DNA of 14,531 nucleotides from an uncultured Selenomonadales bacterium (lineage in GTDB: Bacteria > Bacillota > Negativicutes > Selenomonadales > Selenomonadaceae). The first letter of the stretch is position 1, and each line of letters opens with the position of its first letter. Positions 5,732 to 12,814 of this stretch are shown one piece after another. The notes beneath the pieces were generated by a model, which was not told the DNA's origin, did not search any database, and saw only the letters and a list, made by a program, of their open reading frames with translations. Made by a program: the position numbers and the translations under genes. The stretch covers positions 1-14,531 of the forward strand of contig CAMVIO010000026.1 in assembly GCA_947167555.1 (NCBI GenBank), given 5' to 3'.

Positions 5732-7000
5732 TCATTGTATTGTGCCCATCTCCCAAGCCGTTTGGACGCAGTCGCGCCCGGCCTCCTTCGCCGCGTAGAG
5801 CGCCGCGTCGCTCTCTTTGATCAGTTCGTCGATCGGGTATTGGATATCGTGGGAGATAGCGATGCCGACGCTGCCCGATAACTTGTGGAATTGCTCCTGC
5901 TCGCGGAAGCGTGCGCGAAGCCGTTCGAGAAAAAGCTCCGCCATATTTTTCGCCTCGTCATTGGACAGACTGCCCAAGAGCATCACGAGGAACTCGTCGC
6001 CGCCGAAGCGGCAGACGACGCCCGTCGGGAACGAAATTTTCAGCACCTCGCTGACCGCCTTCAGCGCTTCGTCCCCCACTTTGTGCCCGTAAGTGTCATT
6101 GACCGTCTTGAAGTGGTCGAGGTCGATGGAAAAGATGCAGACCGCTTGGTTCTTGCGGTATTCGGAAACGTACTCGTAGAAAAAGCGTCGGTTGGAAAGG
6201 CCGGTCAGGTCGTCCTTGTGCGCCATGTCGAGAATCTTCTTGTGGTAACGGTTCAAAAGCGTGACATCCTGCGCGACGCCCGCCGTGCCGATGATGTTTC
6301 CTTCCTTGTCGAACACCGGCGTCTTGTAGGTCTTGAGATCGCGCATCTCGCCGTTGTCCATCACCTGCTCCGCGCCCACCATCAGCTTGCCGGTGTTGAC
6401 CACCTTCATGTCGGATTCGAGGCAGACGCGCTCGCCCTCCTCGTACTCCTCCGGCTTCAAGCCCCAAATGACGCCGTGGCGCTGGCCGCGGCAAGCCTCC
6501 ACCGTTTTCCCGACGGTGCGCGCCAACGCGCTATTGACTTCCAGATGCAAGCCGCCGAGATTTTTGTACCACGCGAGATCGGGCACCATATTGATGGTCG
6601 TCTGCCACCAGTTGCGGATCAGCCACGCATGGTAACGCCGCCAGATGCGCTCCTGCAACCAACTATAATAGTAAGGAAGCGAATCTTCTCCCGGCGCGTC
6701 CCAAAAATCGTCGAGCTTGGAAAAATCCTCCGTGCCGCCCTCCCGTTTTTTGTCGCGCCAGCCCACCAAGAGCGTATCCTCGTCGCCAAGCGCCCGCGCC
6801 TTGTCCGCGCGCCCCGGCGCAAGCGAAAAAATCACGCAGGACGGCGTATGCTCCGCCGTCTCCGGCAAATCCTCATAGACGGAAAATTCCAGCGACAGTC
6901 CCTGTGCCGGCGCCATCGCCATGAGTGCCTCCGTCATTTCCTTCGGCAGCCCTACCAGCCATAACCTCGCGTCACAGGTGACAATCGAGCGCAAATACAT
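5732..7000 (-). CDS. PAS-GGDEF diguanylate cyclase
   Basis: Predicted to make the second messenger c-di-GMP from two GTP in the cytoplasm; no membrane helix is seen. From the ATG at 7000 (422 residues): 1-125 unassigned; a PAS sensor domain at about 135-250, ending in the typical DKEGNIIGTAGVAQDVT; and a GGDEF domain at about 255-415 with DDLTGLSNRRFF at 263-274, DLDHFKTVND at 293-302 and an intact GGDEF at 333-337. No RxxD inhibitory site precedes the GGDEF motif, so product inhibition may be absent. The ATG at 7000 has AAGAAGGTG upstream; a GTG at 7057 would add 19 residues but lacks a ribosome site. The gene lies alone between two direct repeats and is convergent to the LysR gene. Confidence 0.92.
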   Translation of the reverse strand: MYLRSIVTCDARLWLVGLPKEMTEALMAMAPAQGLSLEFSVYEDLPETAEHTPSCVIFSLAPGRADKARALGDEDTLLVGWRDKKREGGTEDFSKLDDFWDAPGEDSLPYYYSWLQERIWRRYHAWLIRNWWQTTINMVPDLAWYKNLGGLHLEVNSALARTVGKTVEACRGQRHGVIWGLKPEEYEEGERVCLESDMKVVNTGKLMVGAEQVMDNGEMRDLKTYKTPVFDKEGNIIGTAGVAQDVTLLNRYHKKILDMAHKDDLTGLSNRRFFYEYVSEYRKNQAVCIFSIDLDHFKTVNDTYGHKVGDEALKAVSEVLKISFPTGVVCRFGGDEFLVMLLGSLSNDEAKNMAELFLERLRARFREQEQFHKLSGSVGIAISHDIQYPIDELIKESDAALYAAKEAGRDCVQTAWEMGTIQ

Positions 7001-7086
7001 CGCCGCACCTTCTTCCCTGTATTTTGCGGAGCGTCCGCCCAAAAAGCCCGACGTCACTCCATCGCAAACGTGAATTTTCTAAAAAT

Positions 7087-7115
7087 ATTTTACCATAAAT
7101 CTGCCCTGTTTACAA
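7087..7115 (-). promoter_or_regulatory. Sigma-70-type promoter of the GGDEF gene
   Basis: On the minus strand TTGTAA (-35), a 17-nt spacer and TAAAAT (-10), the latter preceded by TGG as an extended -10. The start point would fall near 7080, about 80 nt before the ATG at 7000. Confidence 0.65.
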
Positions 7116-7133
7116 TAAAGGAACCGCCGCGAA

Positions 7134-7149
7134 TGTTACAGGTGAAACA
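7134..7149. promoter_or_regulatory. Degenerate parS site 3
   Basis: TGTTACAGGTGAAACA matches the parS consensus (with N at position 5) at all but one place: C to G at position 8, which breaks the CACGTG core. ParB binding is probably weakened. It occupies the same place in repeat B as parS 2 does in repeat A. Confidence 0.6.
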
Positions 7150-7195
7150 CCCATTCCGCCGCTGTCGCGGACGGCACAAATAGGGATGAAAGAGG

Positions 7196-7225
7196 TTGCG
7201 ACATCCCCCTTGCCTCTGCTATAAT
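7196..7225 (+). promoter_or_regulatory. Strong promoter of the small RNA (copy B)
   Basis: TTGCGA (-35), 18-nt spacer, and TATAAT (-10) preceded by TGC, making a perfect extended -10. The predicted start is near 7232. The -10 box lies in the 18 bp that copy A lacks. Confidence 0.8.
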
Positions 7226-7231
7226 ACAAGC

Positions 7232-7400
7232 ATCACATCAAAGGCATCCCGGCATCATGTGTTAATGCACCCACCCGTTAATGCCTGATGTGCAGGTGCG
7301 CCTTGGTTTTCAAGGTGGGAATAAGATTCAAACAGGCTCACAATGTGGGCTTATTTGTTGTTTCTGTCGGCAAAAATCCTTTGATTTTTGCCGATTTTTT
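7232..7400 (+). ncRNA. Unidentified small structured RNA of about 170 nt
   Basis: Bounded by a strong promoter and a perfect terminator, with no credible reading frame. Visible structure, 5' to 3': a long imperfect hairpin in which GCATCA and GTGTTAA pair with TTAATGC and TGATGTGC around a C-rich loop (CACCCACCC); a hairpin CGCCTTG / CAAGGTG with loop GTTTT; a hairpin GCTCAC-AAT-GTGGGC enclosed by CAAA / TTTG; then the terminator stem. The loop CCCACC could pair with GGTGGG just after the second hairpin to form a pseudoknot. I do not recognise the family: it does not form the 6S rod, and it lacks SRP and tmRNA signatures. The terminator ends about 100 nt before pth, so a trans-acting RNA is likelier than a riboswitch, but a pth attenuator is possible. 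Confidence 0.65.
7367..7400 (+). terminator. Rho-independent terminator of the small RNA (copy B)
   Basis: Stem TCGGCAAAAATC / GATTTTTGCCGA, loop CTTT, then TTTTTT. Identical to 5620-5653. Confidence 0.93.
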
Positions 7401-7446
7401 ATTCTTTCACACTAAACATTTCATAAACATTTTTACGCAAAAATCC

Positions 7447-7475
7447 TTATCCTCTTCTCAACTTCATGATACAAT
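7447..7475 (+). promoter_or_regulatory. Promoter of pth
   Basis: TGATACAAT is an extended -10 (TACAAT differs from TATAAT at one base). A weak -35, TTATCC, lies 17 nt upstream. The start point near 7482 leaves a short leader with AGGAGG at 7491-7496, 8 nt before the pth ATG. Confidence 0.6.
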
Positions 7476-7504
7476 ATCATTGAAAGAAACAGGAGGTTGA
7501 ACGT

Positions 7505-8167
7505 ATGAAGATGTTTGCCGGGCTCGGGAATCCGGGGGCGGAATATGCGGCTACGCGTCACAATGTCGGCTTCATGCTGGCGGACGCGTTGGCGGCGCGA
7601 TGGAACGCTTCGGGCTGGCGCACGAAGCAGGACGCGCTCGTGTCAGAGGCGCGGCTCGGCGCGGAAAAGATCCTGCTGGTAAAGCCGCTGACTTATATGA
7701 ATGAAAGCGGACGCGCCGTCGGGCCGCTGCTTTCCTGGTACAAACTTGCCCCGGAGGACCTGATCGTCGCCCATGACGATATGGATCTGCCTGTCGGCAC
7801 CATCCGCCTGCGGAAAAAAGGCAGCGCAGGCGGGCACAACGGCATGAAGTCGATCCTCTATCATGTGCAGGACGAGAACTTTCCCCGCGTGCGCATCGGC
7901 GTCGGCCATCCCGTCCACGGGCGCGAGCAGGTAATCCGTCATGTGCTTTCGCCGTTTTCCGGCGAAGACGCGCAGAAGATCCGCGAGGCCATCGAGTATC
8001 TTTTGCCCGCCGTCGAGTGCATCCTGACCGAGGGAATCGACCTCGCGATGAACAAATACAACCCGAAAAAGGTGAAGAAGCCCAGGGAACCGAAACCCGC
8101 CGAAGAACAACAGGAACAGCCTGACAACACCGAGCAGACGGAAAGGTCGATGAACTCCGATGGCTAA
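7505..8167 (+). CDS. pth: Peptidyl-tRNA hydrolase
   Basis: Frees tRNA from peptidyl-tRNA that drops off the ribosome; essential in most bacteria. The family residues are all present: N9 (GLGNPG), H19 (TRHNVGF, the catalytic histidine), N66 (TYMNESG), D91 (AHDDMDLP) and N112 (GGHNGMKSI). The body ends near 187. Residues 188-220 are an unusual charged tail rich in K, P, E and Q, likely disordered, so the protein is about 30 residues longer than the E. coli enzyme. Start ATG at 7505 with a perfect AGGAGG site. Its last 8 nt overlap the start of the radical SAM gene. The tail may exist partly because of that overlap. Confidence 0.97.
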   Translation: MKMFAGLGNPGAEYAATRHNVGFMLADALAARWNASGWRTKQDALVSEARLGAEKILLVKPLTYMNESGRAVGPLLSWYKLAPEDLIVAHDDMDLPVGTIRLRKKGSAGGHNGMKSILYHVQDENFPRVRIGVGHPVHGREQVIRHVLSPFSGEDAQKIREAIEYLLPAVECILTEGIDLAMNKYNPKKVKKPREPKPAEEQQEQPDNTEQTERSMNSDG

Positions 8168-9395
8168 GATCACAGCGCTTTACGCGGACGAAAACGGGGA
8201 GATTTTCTTCACGGCGGGCATGGCGGCCGCGGCCCGGCTAGGCGGCGAAACGGTGCAGCTGACCGAGGATATGCTGATCCCGCTGCCGGACTCCGCCGAT
8301 CTGATGTTCCTGCCGGAACGGAGCGCCGTCGGCTATGACAAGAAAGGGAATCTGGTGACACTGCCCGGTCGCGCGGTGTCGGCAATCCTGCCCGCAGGCT
8401 ACACACGTCTGCTGCTGCCCGCATTCAAAAAAGACAAGAACGCGTCGACGCTTCCGCTTTTCGGCTATACGGCGGTGGCGCTCCGCAAGGGAAGTCTTTA
8501 CGCGGCGGCGCTCTATACCGACAGAAACGACAAATGGGACCCGATGAAGTACAACACCCGCGCTTTGAAACGGCTCGTCCGCAACCTGAAGAAACGATTC
8601 CCGGACAACCGGCTCGTCGCCCACCTCGCGAACTGCTCGCTGGAATGGCACTGCTGCACCGCGCAGAATCTTTTTTACCATCGATGGGAAGCGGGCATCC
8701 CCGTTTCCCCCGTCTGCAACGCGAACTGTCTCGGCTGCATCTCGCTCCAGCCCGCCGAATGCTGCCCGTCGCCCCAAAGCCGCATCACGTTCCGCCCAAC
8801 AGTGGAAGAAGTGACGGAGCTTTCCGTCTATCATCTGTCGGAAGCTCCCGACGCGATCGTCAGCTTCGGGCAGGGCTGCGAGGGCGAGCCGTCTCTGGCG
8901 GCGGACGTCATCGCGGAAAGCATTCGCGCCGTCCGCGCCAGGACGAATCGCGGGCAGATCAATATCAACACGAACGCCGGATTCACCGAGGGCATAAAAA
9001 AAATCGTGGACGCCGGTCTCGACACGATGCGCGTCAGCATCATCAGCGCGAAGGAGGAAAGCTATCAAGCCTATTATCGGGCGGGTTACCCGCTGGAAAA
9101 CGTCAAAGCGTCGATCCGTTACGCGCTGGATCGCGGAGTCTACGTCTCGCTGAATCTTTTGTATTTCCCCGGTTTCAACGACCGCCCGGAAGAACTGGCC
9201 GCCTGGAAGGAATTCTTCCGCGAACTGCCCGTGCAAATGATCCAGATGCGAAATCTGAACCTGGACCCGGACGTTTTTCTCAGTACGGTACCATCGTCCC
9301 AAGCAAAACCCATCGGCACAAAACCGTTCCTCCGGACGCTGCACGAATCCTTTCCTTCCATTACGATTGGAAGTTTCAGCCACTTTGTAAAATGA
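8160..9395 (+). CDS. Radical SAM protein of unknown substrate
   Basis: A radical SAM enzyme: it should bind a [4Fe-4S] cluster through C186, C190 and C193 (CNANCLGC, the CxxxCxxC motif) and cleave S-adenosylmethionine to make a radical. GQGCEGEPSL at about 236-245 resembles the SAM-contacting GGEP motif. The 180 residues before the cluster form a separate N-terminal domain that I do not recognise. Extra cysteines C159, C165 and C166, and C201 and C202, flank the cluster motif and could hold an auxiliary cluster or the substrate. Length 411. The ATG at 8160 lies inside the end of pth, 14 nt after GGAAAGG, so translation is probably coupled to pth. A link to RNA or translation is suggested only by that neighbour. 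Confidence 0.88.
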   Translation: MAKITALYADENGEIFFTAGMAAAARLGGETVQLTEDMLIPLPDSADLMFLPERSAVGYDKKGNLVTLPGRAVSAILPAGYTRLLLPAFKKDKNASTLPLFGYTAVALRKGSLYAAALYTDRNDKWDPMKYNTRALKRLVRNLKKRFPDNRLVAHLANCSLEWHCCTAQNLFYHRWEAGIPVSPVCNANCLGCISLQPAECCPSPQSRITFRPTVEEVTELSVYHLSEAPDAIVSFGQGCEGEPSLAADVIAESIRAVRARTNRGQININTNAGFTEGIKKIVDAGLDTMRVSIISAKEESYQAYYRAGYPLENVKASIRYALDRGVYVSLNLLYFPGFNDRPEELAAWKEFFRELPVQMIQMRNLNLDPDVFLSTVPSSQAKPIGTKPFLRTLHESFPSITIGSFSHFVK

Positions 9396-9498
9396 CAAAA
9401 AATATTTCCCTACAAAAAAGAGGATTTTTCTGTTTTAGGTAGAAGATACTATAGTTAGATAGATATTCCACATTCATGGCCAAAAGGAGAGATTCCCT

Positions 9499-10284
9499 AT
9501 GATGGACGAAAGAGATTGGGAGGCCTTTAAGAAGAAACTGAAGGCAAAGACAGAGATTGATCTTGATCTTTACAAGGAAGCGCAGATGAAACGCAGGATC
9601 GGCAATCTGGTAACGCGAGCCAACCTCGATTCCTTCGTGGCTTATTTTGATCAAGTGGCAAGGGACAAGGACGAATTCGCGGCATTCATCGAATACCTGA
9701 CAATCAACGTCTCCGAGTTCTACCGCACGCCGGACAAATTCAGCCAGCTCGAGAAAGAAGTCATGCCCGAACTTTTGAAGCGGTCGCCGACCCTCAATGT
9801 TTGGAGCGCGGGCTGCTCCATCGGCGCGGAGGTCTATTCGCTGACGATGATCCTGAAGGAACTGACTCCCAACAAGAAGCACCGCCTGCTCGCCACCGAC
9901 CTCGACGTCGAGATCATCGCGAAGGCGAAAGCGGGCATTTACGCCGAGAACGAGCTCAAGGCTCTCGACCCGAAACGCAAGGAAAAATATTTCACCAAGA
10001 CCGCCGACGGAAGGTACGCGATCAATGATGAAATCAAGCAGTGCGTCGAGTTCAAACGGCACAACCTGTTGAAAGACCCGTTCGAGAAGGGCTTCGACCT
10101 GATCCTCTGCCGCAACGTCGTCATTTATTTCACCGAGGAAGCGAAGGACACGCTTTACAGGAACTTCTTCGCGGCGCTGAAGCCGGGCGGAATCCTGTTC
10201 GTCGGCGCAACCGAGGCAATCCTCAATTCTCGCAACATGGGCTATGTCAACTATAAACCCTTCTTCTATCAGCACCCGTTATAA
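9499..10284 (+). CDS. cheR: Chemotaxis protein methyltransferase CheR
   Basis: Methylates glutamates on chemoreceptors using S-adenosylmethionine, for adaptation. The all-helical N-terminal domain covers about 1-70, ending in TINVSEFYRTPDKF at 68-81. The methyltransferase domain follows, with motif I SAGCSIGAEVYS at 103-114, ATDLD at 132-136 and LCRNVVIYF at 203-211. Length 261 is slightly short of the usual 270-290. Motif I usually reads GCSTGEEPYS; here the first of the two glutamates is replaced by alanine. Two ATGs lie in tandem at 9499 and 9502; AGGAG upstream fits either. A promoter with TATAGT at 9450-9455 is possible but weak. No other che gene is adjacent; the PaaK-like gene follows 36 nt later. 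Confidence 0.93.
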   Translation: MMDERDWEAFKKKLKAKTEIDLDLYKEAQMKRRIGNLVTRANLDSFVAYFDQVARDKDEFAAFIEYLTINVSEFYRTPDKFSQLEKEVMPELLKRSPTLNVWSAGCSIGAEVYSLTMILKELTPNKKHRLLATDLDVEIIAKAKAGIYAENELKALDPKRKEKYFTKTADGRYAINDEIKQCVEFKRHNLLKDPFEKGFDLILCRNVVIYFTEEAKDTLYRNFFAALKPGGILFVGATEAILNSRNMGYVNYKPFFYQHPL

Positions 10285-10320
10285 TAACGAAGAAAACGAG
10301 TCCTAAAAGGCGGTGATTGG

Positions 10321-11295
10321 ATGTTTGCGAACCCGCAGCTGGAGCAGATGGCGCAGGACGAACTCCGCGCGCTTCAGCTCCAGCGCCTGAAAAAAACGGT
10401 GGCTTGGGCATACGAGAAAAGCGGCATCTATCGCCGAAAATTTAGTGCTGCGGGCGTAAAGCCCGAAGATATCCGAACATTGGACGACATCACAAAACTG
10501 CCGTTCACGACGGAACGGGAACTTGACGAGCATTCGGTCCACGAGTTCCTCACGCTTCCCTTTAGCGCAATTTCCCGCGTCAGCCTTTGGGAACATCCAA
10601 AGCATCTGATCCGCATGTACACGGCGCGTGACATCTCCTGCAACGTGGAAATGATGACGCGTGCATTGGCTGCGGCGGACATCAATCGCGCTTCTGTAGT
10701 CGGCATCCTCGGCGATCTCGCGGACAGCGGACTGATGGATACGCAATACGCGCTGGAGGTGCTCGGCACCACTGTCGTTCCCCTCGGCACGGAATACGAG
10801 CGCGCGATCAAGCTGCTCGACGCCACATATCTCGGCATTATCGTCGGCTCGGCCCGTCGCGTGCTGCGCCTGATTATCCAGGCGCAAGCTATGGGACGCG
10901 AGATGAAGGAATTCAATCTCGCGACGATTCTCTGCTTCAATGAGAACCTTCAGAACCCGCTAAAGATGCATATGAGGAACCGCACGGGAACGCAGGTGTA
11001 CAATTTCTTCGCGTCCTCGTCCTTCGGCACCAGCGGCATGTTCTATCAATGCCCGGAGCACGCAGGCCACCATTTGCAGGAGGATTATTTCTATGCCGAG
11101 GTGGCGGCTTTCGGACAGGACGTCGTCGTCAACGATTCGAATTGCATGGGCGAGCTCGTGCTGACGTCGCTGTCAGCGGAAGCGCTTCCGCTGATTCGCT
11201 ACCGGACCGGTCAGACGGTCATGCGGATGGATCAGCCGTGCTCCTGCGGGCGAACCTTCGCCCGTTACATGACGCCCTTCGGCGCGTTCAACTAA
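10321..11295 (+). CDS. Degenerate PaaK-like (phenylacetate-CoA ligase family) protein lacking the ATP loop and lid
   Basis: Clearly related to PaaK/CapK adenylate-forming ligases: NPQLEQMAQDELRALQLQRL at 4-23, the YEKSGIYRRKF block at 31-41, KLPFTTERELDE at 59-70, GELVLTSLSAEALPLIRYRTG at 277-297 and CSCGRTFARY at 307-316. However, the glycine-rich SSGTTGKP loop expected near 88-95 reads SLWEHPKH, the YGxSE motif near 227-233 is FFASSS, and the protein stops after CGRT where the lid domain (GRxDD onward) should begin. It is 324 residues against about 430. CoA ligation is therefore unlikely. The frame is intact, so this looks like a repurposed protein, perhaps a binding or sensing one, and not a fresh pseudogene. 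The ribosome site AAGGCGGTGAT is near consensus. It follows cheR by 36 nt. Confidence 0.8.
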   Translation: MFANPQLEQMAQDELRALQLQRLKKTVAWAYEKSGIYRRKFSAAGVKPEDIRTLDDITKLPFTTERELDEHSVHEFLTLPFSAISRVSLWEHPKHLIRMYTARDISCNVEMMTRALAAADINRASVVGILGDLADSGLMDTQYALEVLGTTVVPLGTEYERAIKLLDATYLGIIVGSARRVLRLIIQAQAMGREMKEFNLATILCFNENLQNPLKMHMRNRTGTQVYNFFASSSFGTSGMFYQCPEHAGHHLQEDYFYAEVAAFGQDVVVNDSNCMGELVLTSLSAEALPLIRYRTGQTVMRMDQPCSCGRTFARYMTPFGAFN

Positions 11296-11308
11296 ATATC
11301 TGGTTTGC

Positions 11309-11355
11309 AAAAGGGCTATGCATGAAAGGAAAAACCTTTCTGCATAGCCCTTTTT
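11309..11355. terminator. Bidirectional terminator between the PaaK-like gene and ompM
   Basis: Left arm 11309-11329 and right arm 11335-11354 pair over 20 bp with a single bulged T around the loop AAAAA. The arms start AAAAGGG and end CCCTTTT, so T-runs follow on both strands. It lies between two convergent genes and can serve both. Confidence 0.92.
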
Positions 11356-11379
11356 CTTGTCTTCTTATTGTGTTCAATA

Positions 11380-12729
11380 TCAGAAAAGGAAATTCAGCTC
11401 GCCGAAGAAGGTGGAAGCGTCCACATCCCTATCGCCCTGCGCGATACCCATCGTCTTGCCGTCAAAGTACATCAATGACCCGACCACGTTCTTCGTGAAG
11501 GCATAGTCAACGCCGATCTCGCGCCCTTTCTGGCCGAGCCCCAGCGCCGTATCAGTGGGCGCCCAGGCGGCAAAGCGGCCCAGCATGCGGAGCCGGAACC
11601 AAATGCCATAGGAACCGGGCTTCAAGGGATCAACACCTTTGTAATTGATTTGGAAGGTCCATGCCCGCCGCTGTCCTTTTTTAGCGAGGTTCCCTGTACC
11701 GCTGTTCACGCGATCCGGCGCCGTATTCCAGTCGATGGCGAAATTCGCGGAGAGATTCCTGCTGAATTTGTAGCCCACGCCCATGCTCCAGATGTTGGCG
11801 GCGTCCTTGTTGTAGAGGAACTGCATGACCTCCTCGTTCTTGAAACGGTGCCAGCCCACGCCCCATGTCCATTTCGAGGCGCGGTCGTTATAGATTTCCA
11901 CACCGTAGTAACTGGCGGTGTAGTTTGCCGGCTCTTCCCCCGTCGCCCAGGCGATCCTCGGGAATCTCGCCATGCCGTTCGGATAGCGGTTGGTCCTGCC
12001 GCCGGTGAGGCTGACTTTCACATCCTTGCCGAAAACGATCTGTCCGCCAGACAGGCTGTCGTCGGCAATCATGCCATTGTCCACTGCCGTATAGAATGGA
12101 ATTTTCCCGAGATTTATGGCCGTATGGCCGTATTTTCCCTGCACCCATGCGCGATCCAGGAAGAACTCAGGGTCGGCGTCCATCGTGGCGGAAGCCGGTC
12201 CCCCTGCGGAGTTCTTGGCCGTATTCATGTCGGTGTTGTATTCCATCCGCGCTTTGGCGGTCCAGTTTTCATTGACTTTCATTTCCGGCTCGAAGCGCAG
12301 CGTCACATATTGCGATCGAAGGCCCTTGTCCCAATCGTCGGAGTTGGCGGACTTGAAGCGGTAGCGTACCCTACCGCCCCATTTCACATTGTCGACCTTC
12401 TTTTCCAAAGCGGACACCCGCACGCCGAGACTGTTCAGCTCGTCGGCGAACTCCGCGGCCAGCTTGTCGATCAAAGCCTTGTCGCCGCCGCCCTTCGCCA
12501 TCGCCCGGGCAACCATCTGCGCCATTTCATATCGGGTGATTTCCTGCTCCCCGCGATAAGTGCCGTCCCCGTAGCCCTCGATGACGCCGTCGGCAGCCAG
12601 TTGGGCAACCGCATCGTAGGCCCAGTGGTCGCGCGGGACGTCCTCGAAAGGATTCGCCGAAACGGCGGACGGATATGCGACGCCGAAAGCAAAGGCAGCC
12701 GCGATCAGAAACGAAGTCTTGTTTCTCAT
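11380..12729 (-). CDS. OmpM-type SLH-domain outer-membrane porin
   Basis: Major porin of Negativicutes that also ties the outer membrane to peptidoglycan. Residues 1-25 are a signal peptide (MRNKTSFLIA, cleavage after SAVSA). One SLH domain follows at about 26-80 (NPFEDVPRDHWAYDAVAQL, with ITRYEMAQM). A short coiled coil lies at about 84-115, and a beta-barrel runs from about 117 to the C-terminus, which ends FLF with the terminal Phe typical of BAM substrates. SLH domains of this family bind polyamine-modified peptidoglycan. I chose the ATG at 12729 (449 residues, GGGAGGAA site) over the longer frame from 12789, because that upstream part lacks a ribosome site and covers the promoter. It is single here and convergent with the PaaK-like gene. 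Confidence 0.93.
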   Translation of the reverse strand: MRNKTSFLIAAAFAFGVAYPSAVSANPFEDVPRDHWAYDAVAQLAADGVIEGYGDGTYRGEQEITRYEMAQMVARAMAKGGGDKALIDKLAAEFADELNSLGVRVSALEKKVDNVKWGGRVRYRFKSANSDDWDKGLRSQYVTLRFEPEMKVNENWTAKARMEYNTDMNTAKNSAGGPASATMDADPEFFLDRAWVQGKYGHTAINLGKIPFYTAVDNGMIADDSLSGGQIVFGKDVKVSLTGGRTNRYPNGMARFPRIAWATGEEPANYTASYYGVEIYNDRASKWTWGVGWHRFKNEEVMQFLYNKDAANIWSMGVGYKFSRNLSANFAIDWNTAPDRVNSGTGNLAKKGQRRAWTFQINYKGVDPLKPGSYGIWFRLRMLGRFAAWAPTDTALGLGQKGREIGVDYAFTKNVVGSLMYFDGKTMGIAQGDRDVDASTFFGELNFLF

Positions 12730-12759
12730 GCAAATTCCTCCCCAAAAGTCTCTAGTATG

Positions 12760-12789
12760 ATTATGGACTCCAACCCGGCAAATTGTCAA
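12760..12789 (-). promoter_or_regulatory. Sigma-70-type promoter of the porin gene
   Basis: On the minus strand TTGACA (perfect -35), an 18-nt spacer and CATAAT (one mismatch to TATAAT). The start point near 12753 leaves a leader of about 24 nt with GGGGAGG. A strong promoter fits an abundant porin. Confidence 0.75.
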
Positions 12790-12814
12790 TCCATATCCTC
12801 TGTCGGAATATAAT

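Larger units (their letters stand above)
7130..7421. repeat. Long direct repeat, copy B (292 bp)
   Basis: Right-hand partner of 5401-5674. It differs at two bases in the parS palindrome and one base further on (GGACGG for GGGCGG), and it contains 18 additional bases at 7218-7235 (GCTATAATACAAGCATCA). The offset between copies is 1729 bp, so recombination would delete or amplify the GGDEF gene. Confidence 0.95.
7001..7504. other. Region between the GGDEF gene and pth
   Basis: 504 nt with no credible protein gene. In order it carries the GGDEF promoter (7087-7115, minus), a damaged parS (7134-7149) opening repeat copy B (7130-7421), the RNA promoter (7196-7225), the RNA with its terminator (7232-7400), and the pth promoter and ribosome site (7467-7496). 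Confidence 0.8.

Noticed and set aside
5541..5798. Plus-strand frame of 85 codons over the left RNA copy, with a twin at 7288-7500 sharing its first 45 or so residues
   Set aside because: The shared part only reflects the DNA repeat. Both frames read through the RNA hairpins and terminator, have no ribosome site and end differently.
7232..7400. Identification of the RNA as 6S, SRP or tmRNA
   Set aside because: The 5' and 3' ends do not pair into a long rod as in 6S, the GGAA tetraloop signature of SRP is missing, and no tRNA-like ends exist for tmRNA.
5401..7421. The repeat-flanked GGDEF gene as a composite transposon
   Set aside because: No transposase, no inverted ends and no target-site duplication are visible; the flanks carry parS and an RNA gene instead.
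8238..9398. Long minus-strand frame of 386 codons opposite the radical SAM gene, and similar ones at 5885-6964 and 11650-12813
   Set aside because: All are antisense shadows of genes with clear motifs and have no ribosome sites or domains.
12730..12789. 20-residue N-terminal extension of the porin
   Set aside because: It places residues before a textbook signal peptide, overlaps the promoter and lacks a ribosome site.
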